64,000 nt of DNA. It comes from Pedobacter sp. JY14-1. Lineage in GTDB: Bacteria > Bacteroidota > Bacteroidia > Sphingobacteriales > Sphingobacteriaceae. The notes beneath the pieces were generated by a model. The model was not told the DNA's origin and searched no databases. It saw only the letters and a program-made list of their open reading frames with translations. Below are positions 17,147-24,928 of this stretch, piece by piece. A program made the position numbers and the translations under genes. Every line of letters starts with the position of its first letter. Position 1 is the stretch's first letter. Location: contig NZ_JARJHU010000002.1 of assembly GCF_029269825.1 (NCBI RefSeq), positions 172,770-236,769 on the forward strand. Direction: 5' to 3'.

Positions 17147-17536
17147 CTACCTCGTCTGCATCAGATAAATGATCAGCAGGATGCTCACCAGGATCAGTAT
17201 ACCTGTAATGAGACGGTTAAAAGCCGAGGAATGGTAATAAAGACCTTGCTCAAGTTGTTTTTTGATTTTTTCGTACCGCAGGTAAGAGAGCAGCAGGATC
17301 AATGCACCCACCACTACGAGCAGAATTCCGACGATTCTTGACGCGCCAGGCGTATGGCTGACCTGCCCGGTTGTGACCGCCGAGGCCAGTTCCCTTGTAA
17401 ACAAAGAGAATTTGACCACTACAAAGCCGAATCCCATGATCCCGATACTGGTCCTGATCCAGGCAAGAAAAGTGCGTTCATTGGCCATGTGGTCATTCGG
17501 CGTGGCTCTGGAAGGAGTAATGAGTTGATCTTGCAT
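17147..17536 (-). CDS. DUF202 (YidH-like) inner-membrane protein
   Basis: The protein has 129 residues with the family N-terminus NERTFLAWIRTSIGIMGFGF. Three membrane helices follow at about 28-47, 67-87 and 105-126. DUF202 proteins occur widely in bacteria and in yeast vacuolar complexes, with no firm biochemical role in bacteria. Convergent with the lipoprotein gene at 16316-17128. The long region on its 5' side is described separately. Confidence 0.85.
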   Translation of the reverse strand: MQDQLITPSRATPNDHMANERTFLAWIRTSIGIMGFGFVVVKFSLFTRELASAVTTGQVSHTPGASRIVGILLVVVGALILLLSYLRYEKIKKQLEQGLYYHSSAFNRLITGILILVSILLIIYLMQTR

Positions 17537-17643
17537 TTTCAGTAGATAAACGATTTTCGTCGCTAAGTTAACATTCCCTGTTTCCTAAGCAATGTTTTTT
17601 GGAATGGGTCCTCATCTTTCCATATACCTACTTGGCCGTAAGC

Positions 17644-17679
17644 TGCCCGTTTCCGGACACGGTTGTTCGTAAGCGGACA
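17644..17679 (+). promoter_or_regulatory. Tandem 16-bp palindromes, probable sigma-54 enhancer
   Basis: Two copies of TGyyCG-N4-CGGACA stand at 17644-17659 (TGCCCG-TTTC-CGGACA) and 17664-17679 (TGTTCG-TAAG-CGGACA), their starts 20 bp apart, i.e. on the same helix face. Their centres are about 137 and 117 bp upstream of the predicted sigma-54 start at 17788, the normal place for an NtrC-type activator. No such activator is encoded in the window. A related element lies at 29921-29956. Confidence 0.6.
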
Positions 17680-17761
17680 TTCCGCAAAAACTGATCATTT
17701 TTTTTTAACTGCAAAAGCGCGTCTATTGACTTTTTTAGGTCTTTCTAATTAAAATTGAGGC

Positions 17762-17777
17762 TGGCACGGCTAATGCA
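17762..17777 (+). promoter_or_regulatory. Sigma-54 promoter
   Basis: TGGCAC at 17762-17767, 5 bp, then ATGCA at 17773-17777. GG at 17763-17764 and GC at 17775-17776 have the invariant 10-bp gap of -24/-12 promoters (consensus TGGCAC-N5-TTGCA, one mismatch). Predicted start about 17788. Confidence 0.7.
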
Positions 17778-17787
17778 GGAGTATCCT

Positions 17788-17852
17788 GGACGTATAGTTT
17801 AATTAGTTTTAGTATTTGAAAACGGCATTGGATGATGCCGTTTTCTATTTTA
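17788..17852 (+). ncRNA. Candidate sigma-54-dependent small RNA of about 64 nt
   Basis: The interval runs from the predicted sigma-54 start to the end of an intrinsic terminator. It has no ORF with a plausible start, and the terminator cannot serve the DUF202 gene, which begins at 17536 and runs the other way. It could instead be an attenuated leader of the ECF operon at 17958. Position-based inference only. Confidence 0.35.
17818..17852 (+). terminator. Intrinsic terminator or attenuator
   Basis: A perfect 11-bp stem (GAAAACGGCAT at 17818-17828 pairing with 17835-17845), 6-nt loop, then TATTTT. It is about 105 bp before the lipoprotein start of the ECF operon. Confidence 0.6.
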
Positions 17853-17957
17853 ATCTAATTGCAGCAATGCAGGACGGATAAGATTTTCAATGTCAGAAAT
17901 TGTCTAAAAACTTTTGTAAGTTTTCCGGCGCTTCTGCAACTCATAAAAGAAAACGAT

Positions 17958-18146
17958 ATGAAAAAAATGTATCTTATCACTGTTCTCTTTAGTTGCGTGT
18001 CAATCATTGCCTGTAATGAGCAATCCTCACCGGATGGAAGGTCTAGATCAAGAGACCGTGACCTACAAGTGCAGATCGATTCCCTAAAAAAAGTAATAAC
18101 CTCTATCAGTAATCAGGTTGACTCCCTGAAAGCCACCGGAAAATGA
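17958..18146 (+). CDS. Small coiled-coil lipoprotein, first gene of the ECF sigma operon
   Basis: A 62-residue product with a signal peptide and lipobox SIIAC (Cys at about 19). A short basic/acidic linker (RSRSRDRD) follows, then one heptad-patterned helix (LQVQIDSLKKVITSISNQV). I do not recognise a family; the layout resembles Lpp-like anchored helices. ATG at 17958 was chosen because the signal peptide starts there. Its TGA overlaps the ATG of the sigma factor gene (18143-18146), so the two are coupled, which suggests a sensor or target of the sigma factor (inference). Confidence 0.65.
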   Translation: MKKMYLITVLFSCVSIIACNEQSSPDGRSRSRDRDLQVQIDSLKKVITSISNQVDSLKATGK

Positions 18147-18643
18147 CATTTGGAAAAGATGTAAATGAGAAAGATTTTCTGTCTGAGATCAGCAGGCACC
18201 AGGGCATTATCCGGAAAATCTGCCGGGTTTACCGGCGTACTTCCGAAGACCAGCAGGATTGCTTCCAGGAAACATTGCTCCAATTATGGAAATCTTTCCC
18301 ATCTTTTCGTGGTGATTCTAAAATAAGTACATGGATTTATAGGATCGCACTCAATGTTGCCCTCACAGGATTCAGGAAGCGAGAACCAGAGATAACGTAT
18401 TCCGATATGCTGCCAGATAGCCCGGAGTTTGTACAGGCAGAGGAAACTACACGCCGGCAAGAATGGCTGATCTGGGCTATCAGGCAGTTGACTGAAGCAG
18501 ACAGGGCATTGCTGATCCTGTATCTTGACGAATTGAGCTACCGGGAAATTGCTGACATTACCGGCCTTAGCGAAGGCAACATAGGCGTTAAACTGAACAG
18601 GATTAAAAGACGGCTCACAGAGCTGGCGAAAAAAAACAAATGA
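18143..18643 (+). CDS. ECF-type RNA polymerase sigma factor
   Basis: The protein has 166 residues. Region 2 covers about 15-80 with QDCFQETLLQLWKSF and STWIYRIALNVAL; region 4 covers about 108-160 with LSYREIADITGLSEGNIGVKL. Length and order are typical of Bacteroidota ECF factors. It overlaps the upstream lipoprotein gene and the downstream membrane-protein gene by 4 bp each. No classical anti-sigma factor of FecR or ASD type is present, so the membrane protein that follows may hold this role. Confidence 0.9.
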   Translation: MTFGKDVNEKDFLSEISRHQGIIRKICRVYRRTSEDQQDCFQETLLQLWKSFPSFRGDSKISTWIYRIALNVALTGFRKREPEITYSDMLPDSPEFVQAEETTRRQEWLIWAIRQLTEADRALLILYLDELSYREIADITGLSEGNIGVKLNRIKRRLTELAKKNK

Positions 18644-19197
18644 TGGAACTAAATGAATTAAAATCTGTGTGGAAACATCCGGAAGCCGGAAGTAAGAATA
18701 ACGAGGAACTAAGGCAAATGCTCGTGCAGGCGAAGATACCGGTACTCCGGCAGATACAAAGACAGACTATAGTTGAGTCTTTTGCATTGGGTGTTTTCCT
18801 GGTGTGTTATTACAGCATGTTCGACGGACAGCAGAAAACGCTAATGGTAAACCTGTTACTCGTTGCTGTCGGTATAATGACCATTGTTCACAGTATTTAT
18901 GGTTATATACTTGTAAATACTCCAGACGGGAAATCCTGCAATTTGCTGGCTTCCCTGCAGCGCCGGGAAAAGCAGATCAGATATTTTGCGTTGTTGTCCG
19001 TTGCCTTGAGAACAGTCTTTGCCATTGCCTTAATTATCTTCTTCACCGAGAATCCTGTGCTCAATACAGCCAGATCGATCGCTCTGATATTCGTTATACT
19101 GGTGTTTGCACTCCAAATGACTATGCTAATGCAAATCTGGATTGGCAGGCTAAAAAAGATCAGGAAAATCATCGAAGATTTTAATACTTTAAGGTGA
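18640..19197 (+). CDS. Four-helix membrane protein coupled to the sigma factor, possible anti-sigma factor
   Basis: The protein has 185 residues. A soluble N-terminus of about 40 residues begins ELNELKSVWK. Four membrane helices follow at about 47-66, 71-92, 113-133 and 143-164, then a basic C-terminal tail. Small membrane proteins with an N-terminal cytoplasmic segment encoded directly after Bacteroidota ECF genes are commonly thought to act as anti-sigma factors; here it is only positional inference. ATG overlaps the sigma gene stop, and its own TGA overlaps the next ATG. Confidence 0.7.
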   Translation: MMELNELKSVWKHPEAGSKNNEELRQMLVQAKIPVLRQIQRQTIVESFALGVFLVCYYSMFDGQQKTLMVNLLLVAVGIMTIVHSIYGYILVNTPDGKSCNLLASLQRREKQIRYFALLSVALRTVFAIALIIFFTENPVLNTARSIALIFVILVFALQMTMLMQIWIGRLKKIRKIIEDFNTLR

Positions 19198-19736
19198 TGG
19201 AAGATTCCCTTGAAAAAATAAAATACCCCATCGGCAGGTTTAAGCCCGCAGATGAATACAATCCTGATGATCTCGCCAGCTGGACCGGCGGGATCAGGAC
19301 GGTGCCTTTGCTGTTCGATTATTGTATCGAAAATCTCGATGAAGAGCAACTCAATACGCCGTACCGGCCCGGAGGCTGGAACATCATCCAGGTCGTGCAT
19401 CACGTAGCTGACAGTCACATGAATGCGTATATACGGCTGAAGCTTGCGCTGACCGAAGAGCAGCCAAGGGTCAGCCCGTATGATGAAAATCGCTGGGCTG
19501 AACTTCCGGATGTCGGGCTTGTCCCTTTGAATGTTTCTATTACCTTGCTCCATGCGCTGCACCGGAGATGGTCGGTGCTTCTGGATAATTTAACAGAAGA
19601 GGACTGGAAAAGAACCTATTATCATCCGGCGAACGATGAATATATACCCGTATGGCAAATGACCAACCAGTATAACTGGCACGGTACACACCATGCGGAG
19701 CAGATACTTGCATTAAGGAAAAGGATGGAATGGTGA
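19197..19736 (+). CDS. YfiT/DinB-type putative metal-dependent transferase
   Basis: The protein has 179 residues and matches the YfiT (BstA-like) branch: start KYPIGRF, RPGGWNIIQVVHHVADSHMN with the first metal His, and NWHGTHHAEQI with the late His pair. Members are known as bacillithiol S-transferases or putative hydrolases. I chose ATG at 19197, whose A is the last base of the preceding TGA, over GTG at 19194. Being last in the ECF operon, it may respond to the same stress signal, perhaps thiol or electrophile stress. Confidence 0.85.
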   Translation: MEDSLEKIKYPIGRFKPADEYNPDDLASWTGGIRTVPLLFDYCIENLDEEQLNTPYRPGGWNIIQVVHHVADSHMNAYIRLKLALTEEQPRVSPYDENRWAELPDVGLVPLNVSITLLHALHRRWSVLLDNLTEEDWKRTYYHPANDEYIPVWQMTNQYNWHGTHHAEQILALRKRMEW

Positions 19737-19767
19737 TGTCTGAGTTTTGTGCCAGAAAATATGCTGT

Positions 19768-20010
19768 TTAGCCGAAGATGCTGTAAAAAGCAGTGCGGCA
19801 CTCACGCGCGATCTGATCCGGAAGATCTTCCTTAATATGAAGGTGCATTTTTCCTTCCACATTGTAACAGCGGATGTATTCTGAGATCGAAGATCTTTGG
19901 CTCATGGTTGAGAAATAGCGTTTATAGGCAGAAGTGATGTCTGCGAGTTTTTCATTGAATAGTAAAGACTGGAACGGAGTAGCGTCAAGGCGTTTGGAAA
20001 AATTATACAT
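19768..20010 (-). CDS. Small hypothetical protein
   Basis: 80 residues, soluble, mixed charge, start MYNFSKRLDATPF, with no signal peptide or motif I recognise. It lies between the YfiT gene and the response regulator, in the regulator's orientation. It is not a shadow of another gene, and the composition looks protein-like. Function unknown. Confidence 0.5.
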   Translation of the reverse strand: MYNFSKRLDATPFQSLLFNEKLADITSAYKRYFSTMSQRSSISEYIRCYNVEGKMHLHIKEDLPDQIARECRTAFYSIFG

Positions 20011-20067
20011 AGATGTTACTGCTTAAATTATTGCAATAACATATTTATGAGCGTTTTGTTTGATGTT

Positions 20068-20775
20068 TCAATTTACTTTCAGGATGTACCCAAGGCCATA
20101 AACATTTCCGATCGAAACCTGCTTGGAGGTTTTGAATACACTCCGGAGCCTGGAAATGAATACTTCAAGGCTTTTTCCGTTGAAATAATCATCATCGCCC
20201 CAAAGCGCGATAAGGATGTCTTTCTTTTTCACCACCCGGTTTGGGTTGGCGATCAGGTAATCCAGTAATTCCGACTCCCTTACTGTCAGTGTATGTATGC
20301 TGTCTCCCGGAAGCATTATGAGCAATTGGTCTTTGTCGTACCTGATGTCCCCGACAGCGATGACGCCTGGCTGTTCATCAGGACGGTCGCCTGAAGAACC
20401 GAATTTCCGGACGATATTACCTACCCGCAGGACCAGCTCGTCAATTTCAAAGGGTTTAGAGATATAATCAATGGCGCCTATTTCCAGCCCGCGAAGCCGG
20501 TTTTCCTTTTCATTGTGGGCTGTGAGGAAAAGAAAGGCCTGTTCCTGGTTGATCTCCGTAATCGTCGCTGCAAGATCAAAGCCATTCATATCTGGCAACC
20601 GGACATCAATAACGATCAGTTTGTTGCTGAGCGGATTGTTCCGGTAGTGAGTCAGCGCTTCAGCTGCGGTCTTGAACCAGAGCACACTGAATCCGCGCAG
20701 TTTCAGGTATTCGGAAACCACATTGCCCAGATCTACCTCATCTTCAATGATCATAATATCATAATTCATTTGCAT
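20068..20775 (-). CDS. OmpR-family response regulator next to the fucosidase gene
   Basis: The protein has 235 residues: receiver with acidic residues at 11-13, phospho-acceptor Asp57 in VIDVRLPDMNG, conserved Lys in YISKPF, then a winged helix ending in GNVYGLGYIL. The layout resembles RprY-type regulators of Bacteroides. The start overlaps the kinase gene end by 17 bp, so the order kinase then regulator is translationally coupled. Three 11-bp spaced repeats at 22242-22270 between the kinase and the fucosidase gene are the likely binding site. Confidence 0.92.
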   Translation of the reverse strand: MQMNYDIMIIEDEVDLGNVVSEYLKLRGFSVLWFKTAAEALTHYRNNPLSNKLIVIDVRLPDMNGFDLAATITEINQEQAFLFLTAHNEKENRLRGLEIGAIDYISKPFEIDELVLRVGNIVRKFGSSGDRPDEQPGVIAVGDIRYDKDQLLIMLPGDSIHTLTVRESELLDYLIANPNRVVKKKDILIALWGDDDYFNGKSLEVFISRLRSVFKTSKQVSIGNVYGLGYILKVN

Positions 20776-22189
20776 ACTTTGAATGATCGTTAACTGGAGT
20801 ACCCACCTTTACCAGGTATTTGGGGATAAGGATACTGAACAAAGTTCCTTGTGTATCCGTTCCCCCTACTTTCATGCGCCATCCATGGATGTCCAGGCAT
20901 TGCTTAACATAGTACAGTCCCAGCCCAAGTCCGGGAGTTTTATGATCGTGGTTTAGCCTGAAAAATTTATCAAAGATCTTAACCCTGGCTTCTTCCTTAA
21001 TACCCTTCCCGTTGTCCTGGATATTCAATACAAAATGGCTGCCTGTTTCATTCAGGAACACCTCAACCCGCTTCACAGCGCTGTCGTTGTGTTTGAATGC
21101 ATTGTCCAGCAGGTTATTCATCATGGTGGAAAAGACAAAAGGTTCAATCGACAAGATCAGCCCGGCAGGATATGGCTCGAATGTAAGAAGATCTGATCCG
21201 GGAAGTTTGATCTTATAGTCTTCGATCAGCATCAGCAGCGCATGGTTGAGGTCCGCAGACTCAAAATGTACTTTTTCTTTCAGCCTGGAGACTTCCAGCA
21301 TCTGGTTGATATGTGCCTGAAGCCGCCGGGCCTGTCGCCCGATGATCTGCCCAAGTGCGCGGATACGTTCTTTATCATTCAGAATCTCTTCCTCATCGAG
21401 ACTCTTTCCGGCTACCATAATTGTCGTGACCGGCGTGTTGAACTCGTGCTTGATGCTGTTTAGAAAATCCGTCTTCATTTCCGCTTCCTTTTTCTGGCGC
21501 ATCCAGCTGATGTACGTATAGTAGTTAATGCCGACAATGATGATGATACAAAGCGCCACCAGCGAGAAAGTCGGCAGCATCTGCCTGGCAACCCTGAGTT
21601 TCCGGTTGGGATAATCGGCAAAGAAGTTGAATGTGATCCGGAAATCATAGGCCAGCGTACCGCTTACGGATAGGTTGGTTACCCTGTTTTCCAGTGTTGG
21701 TGTTGGGAGCGAGCCATCGATAACGGTTCCATAGGGATACTTACTGAAGATATTGACGTCTCCCACAGCGGGATCAAAATTAATGTCAACCGACTGTACT
21801 GTCAGCAGGTAGTGCAGCGTTGTGTCCAGATGATTGCGACGAACAATGCTTTGAAAAACACTGTCCATGGTGCTTTCGATACGTAATCTCCGGACCATGC
21901 CAAAAGCCGCCTCCGCCGATAACGAATTAAACCTGTTCCGGTCATTCAGATAGGCCTGGCGGAGCTGCGGCATATATACACTCAAAACCGAGTCGACTAT
22001 TTTGCCACCGCCCTTATATACTTTGTCATTGGGAATACTCCGCCCGTACTCGTCATTCAGCAGCTTTTTTTCCTGCGCATTAAAATCCCGGTCACGGAGT
22101 GTGTAAGTGTTGTAGATCAGTTTTAACTGTACAAAGATCAGGATCAGGAAACTGATCAATACCACAGATTTATAGAGGCGACCTGTCAT
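20759..22189 (-). CDS. Sensor histidine kinase paired with the 20068 regulator
   Basis: The protein has 476 residues. Helix at about 7-25, a periplasmic sensor of about 180 residues, a second helix near 204-226, phospho-acceptor His248 in SIKHEFNTPVT, and an ATPase domain with DNGKGI and GLGLGLYYVKQ. No HAMP domain is evident between the second helix and HisKA, unlike the kinase at 5839. The layout resembles RprX-type kinases, and the ligand is unknown. It lies head to head with the GH29 gene, 169 bp apart. Confidence 0.9.
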   Translation of the reverse strand: MTGRLYKSVVLISFLILIFVQLKLIYNTYTLRDRDFNAQEKKLLNDEYGRSIPNDKVYKGGGKIVDSVLSVYMPQLRQAYLNDRNRFNSLSAEAAFGMVRRLRIESTMDSVFQSIVRRNHLDTTLHYLLTVQSVDINFDPAVGDVNIFSKYPYGTVIDGSLPTPTLENRVTNLSVSGTLAYDFRITFNFFADYPNRKLRVARQMLPTFSLVALCIIIIVGINYYTYISWMRQKKEAEMKTDFLNSIKHEFNTPVTTIMVAGKSLDEEEILNDKERIRALGQIIGRQARRLQAHINQMLEVSRLKEKVHFESADLNHALLMLIEDYKIKLPGSDLLTFEPYPAGLILSIEPFVFSTMMNNLLDNAFKHNDSAVKRVEVFLNETGSHFVLNIQDNGKGIKEEARVKIFDKFFRLNHDHKTPGLGLGLYYVKQCLDIHGWRMKVGGTDTQGTLFSILIPKYLVKVGTPVNDHSKYANEL

Positions 22190-22241
22190 TTCAATGGTCT
22201 AATTTCCCTAAAAATACGGTAAGTTTTTAGGAATCCGTTGC

Positions 22242-22270
22242 CGTTAAGGTTTCGTTAAGTATCCGTTACG
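22242..22270. promoter_or_regulatory. Three 11-bp spaced repeats, probable response-regulator operator
   Basis: CGTTAAG at 22242-22248, CGTTAAG at 22253-22259 and CGTTACG at 22264-22270, each start 11 bp apart. This is an OmpR-type array in the divergent region between the kinase and fucosidase genes. It could serve either gene. Confidence 0.6.
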
Positions 22271-22358
22271 GTTTCATTCGATAAATTGGCGTCAAAGTCA
22301 CTGTATCTTGCAGGCATCATTACAGATAAAAATCAATCCATTATTAAAAGACACAGAA

Positions 22359-23771
22359 ATGAACATCAGGAGAATTTTATTTTTCGTAACATTTATCACC
22401 GGTTTCTTACTACAGGTACCCGCAGAGGCCAGGCAAGGTGGGCGGGAGAAAACACTTCCCCAGCTTCAGCAGGAATTCGTTAACCTGGGTTTCGGAATGT
22501 TTATCCATTACGGTATGCCTACCTTTATGGATCAGGACTGGTCAGATCCTGACGCCCCGCTTTCATTGTTCAAATCGCCTAAGTTTGACGCTGACCAATG
22601 GGCAAAGGCCGCAAAATCTGCCAATATGACCTACGGCTGCCTGACGACCAAGCATCATAGCGGTTTTCCGATCTGGAACACCAAGACCACAGCTTACAAT
22701 GTTATGAAAACACCGTTCGGGCGTGATGTGGTAAAAGAATATGCCGATGCATTCCGTAAGAATGGGCTTAAAGTAATGCTGTATTATTCTATACTGGATA
22801 CCCATCACGGGATCCGCCCAAACCAGATCACTCCGGAGCACATCCAGATGATCAAAGACCAGATCACCGAGCTGCTGACCAATTACGGCGAAATCACCGC
22901 ATTGATCATTGACGGCTGGGATGCCCCGTGGTCTCGGATCTCCTATGATGACGTGCCATTCGAAGACATCTATCATCTGATCAAATCGCTGCAGCCAAAC
23001 TGCCTGGTTATGGACCTGAATGCAGCTAAATACCCGACGGAAGCGCTGTTTTACACCGATATCAAATCTTACGAGCAAGGTGCAGGCCAGTTCATCTCCA
23101 AGGAACATAACAAGCTGCCAGCGCTGGCTTGTCTGCCGCTGCAGAATAACTGGTTCTGGAAGACCTCATTTCCGAATAATCCCGTGAAGGATGTAAATGA
23201 ACTGGTCAATAAATTCATTATCCCGTACAATGGAGCTTACTGTAATTTCATTTTGAATGTCGCACCGAACGCGAACGGCCTGATTGACGACAACGCATTG
23301 ACCGCGCTGAAAGAAATCGGGAAGATCTATAAGAAACCGGAGTCGCTTCCGCAGGTGCCCGCTCATGCCGATCCTATTCTGTCCAGTAATATCGCCAAGC
23401 ACGTCCGGAGCAACAGTAGCTGGTCAGACGACATGAACATTATGGACTTCGCCAATGATGACAACTTCGGCAGCAGCTGGGTATCCAATACGGTGGTTAA
23501 GGCACCCTGGTATGAACTCAACTTCGAAAAGGCCAAACCGTTCAATATGGTTGTCATTACTGAAGGGCGCCAGGCCGGGGCCAAGTATACCCTTCAATAC
23601 TTTGCCGGTGGCAAATGGTATCCGCTCGACGTGGACCGGAAGGAAGGCGAGGGCCGGGTGCATATCCTGCGTTTTGACCGTGTGTGGGCAGAGAAACTGA
23701 AACTGACCATGCAATCTTTCAGCAAGCCGCCGGTTATCGCAGAAGTGGGAGTGTATAATGAAAGGCTGTAG
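22359..23771 (+). CDS. GH29 alpha-L-fucosidase, secreted
   Basis: The protein has 470 residues with a signal peptide (about 1-25). The TIM-barrel domain (30-345) starts FGMFIHYGMPTF and carries the His pair 99-100 in TTKHHSGFPIW and the likely nucleophile Asp185 in ALIIDGWDAPW. A beta-sandwich C-terminal module (about 370-470) follows. GH29 enzymes release alpha-linked L-fucose from glycans. ATG at 22359 was chosen over 22308 since the signal peptide begins there. The divergent two-component system and the operator between them suggest regulated expression (inference). The gene ending at position 195 may be a second member. Confidence 0.85.
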   Translation: MNIRRILFFVTFITGFLLQVPAEARQGGREKTLPQLQQEFVNLGFGMFIHYGMPTFMDQDWSDPDAPLSLFKSPKFDADQWAKAAKSANMTYGCLTTKHHSGFPIWNTKTTAYNVMKTPFGRDVVKEYADAFRKNGLKVMLYYSILDTHHGIRPNQITPEHIQMIKDQITELLTNYGEITALIIDGWDAPWSRISYDDVPFEDIYHLIKSLQPNCLVMDLNAAKYPTEALFYTDIKSYEQGAGQFISKEHNKLPALACLPLQNNWFWKTSFPNNPVKDVNELVNKFIIPYNGAYCNFILNVAPNANGLIDDNALTALKEIGKIYKKPESLPQVPAHADPILSSNIAKHVRSNSSWSDDMNIMDFANDDNFGSSWVSNTVVKAPWYELNFEKAKPFNMVVITEGRQAGAKYTLQYFAGGKWYPLDVDRKEGEGRVHILRFDRVWAEKLKLTMQSFSKPPVIAEVGVYNERL

Positions 23772-23879
23772 TGAGGTGTCATATCATTCACATCTTCCTT
23801 GTCAGTGGGTAGTTAATTTTAAATTATAGCAGATTTCATATTATTTAACTTACCTTGCCGACTTACTAAATAAAATATA

Positions 23880-24074
23880 ATGCAAAAGCAAGGAACTGTG
23901 AAATTTTTCAATAACCTTAAAGGTTTTGGATTTATCACACCAACACACACTACAAAGGAAATTTTTGTCCACATCTCTGGTCTGATCAATGAGATCCGTG
24001 AAACCGATACAGTGAGCTATGAAGAAGTGGATAGTCCAAAGGGTCTCAGCGCTGTCAATGTAAGATTGGTTTAA
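23880..24074 (+). CDS. Cold shock domain protein (CspA family)
   Basis: 64 residues, a single OB-fold: GTVKFFNNLKGFGFI holds RNP1 and IFVHISGL holds RNP2. The family binds single-stranded RNA and DNA, and melts RNA hairpins (established for E. coli CspA, CspC and CspE). A leader of about 100 nt is available upstream. The gene is followed by a strong intrinsic terminator and, only 17 bp beyond it, by a fatty acid desaturase gene. Confidence 0.9.
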   Translation: MQKQGTVKFFNNLKGFGFITPTHTTKEIFVHISGLINEIRETDTVSYEEVDSPKGLSAVNVRLV

Positions 24075-24097
24075 GTTATACTGTTTTATTTTTCCTT

Positions 24098-24129
24098 AGG
24101 CGCCTGACGTTGTCAGGTGCCTTTTTTTT
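24098..24129 (+). terminator. Intrinsic terminator between csp and desaturase genes
   Basis: An 11-bp stem beginning AGGCGCCTGAC pairs with GTCAGGTGCCT with one G-U pair and a 4-nt loop, followed by eight T. The desaturase ATG is at 24147, so no promoter of normal length fits between them. Confidence 0.85.
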
Positions 24130-24146
24130 AAACCTTCAAATATTAC

Positions 24147-24881
24147 ATGATCATCATCATCTTTTTTTTTATTGCCCACTGGTTTCTGTCTCTTTTTTTT
24201 CAAACATTTTTTCAGCACCGCTATGCTTCGCACCGCATGTTTACAACCACCAAGGGCTGGGAAAAGGTCTTTCACCTGGCGGCGTACATCTTTCAGGGCG
24301 CCTCATTTTTAAGCCCCAGGGCTTATGCGCTTATGCACAGGGCACACCATGCCTACAGCGACACGGAACACGATCCGCATTCACCCCACTTTTTCAAGGA
24401 TGTATTTCAACTGATGAAGGCAACCGCACTTACCTTCCGGGATTACCTCAGGCACACAAAAGACCCTGAGGCCAAGTTCGCAGGCTACTATCCAGAATGG
24501 CCATTCATTGACCGTATTGGTTCTTCTATTACTTCCCGAGTTATTTTTGGGTTAGGTTATACTTGCTTTTACATCTGTTTCGCAGAAAAATGGTGGATGT
24601 TTTTGCTGTTGCCCGTGCATTTTCTGATGGGACCTTTGCATGGAGCTATCGTCAACTGGTGTGGTCACAAATATGGTTACCAGAACTACGACAACAATGA
24701 CAAGTCCAGGAATACCACTCCCTTCGATTTTCTTTTATTGGGGGAACTTTTTCAGAACAATCACCACAGATATCCTAACAGCGCCAACTTTGGTAAGAGA
24801 TGGTTTGAGATCGATCCGGTATATCCGGTTATGAAGGCCCTACATCTGATACGCATCATCAGGCTGAGAAAGATCTACTGA
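24147..24881 (+). CDS. Membrane fatty acid (acyl-CoA type) desaturase
   Basis: 244 residues with the three His boxes of the di-iron desaturase family: HRYASH near 29-34, HRAHH near 66-70 and NNHHRYPN near 210-217. Hydrophobic segments lie at the N-terminus and at about 133-168. Such enzymes introduce double bonds in acyl chains and raise membrane fluidity in the cold. It is placed downstream of the cold shock gene across a terminator, so its expression probably depends on read-through. No TAnnTTTG promoter is visible between the csp stop and its ATG. Confidence 0.88.
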   Translation: MIIIIFFFIAHWFLSLFFQTFFQHRYASHRMFTTTKGWEKVFHLAAYIFQGASFLSPRAYALMHRAHHAYSDTEHDPHSPHFFKDVFQLMKATALTFRDYLRHTKDPEAKFAGYYPEWPFIDRIGSSITSRVIFGLGYTCFYICFAEKWWMFLLLPVHFLMGPLHGAIVNWCGHKYGYQNYDNNDKSRNTTPFDFLLLGELFQNNHHRYPNSANFGKRWFEIDPVYPVMKALHLIRIIRLRKIY

Positions 24882-24928
24882 GGGCAGCCAACCGGCAGCC
24901 CACACGAAATTTCATATCTTTATAAAAA

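Larger units (their letters stand above)
17537..17957. other. 421-bp intergenic regulatory region
   Basis: Contains the tandem palindromes, sigma-54 promoter and hairpin listed separately, plus an inverted pair CATTCC/GGAATG at about 17571-17606 upstream of the DUF202 start. No gene of its own was found. Confidence 0.6.
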
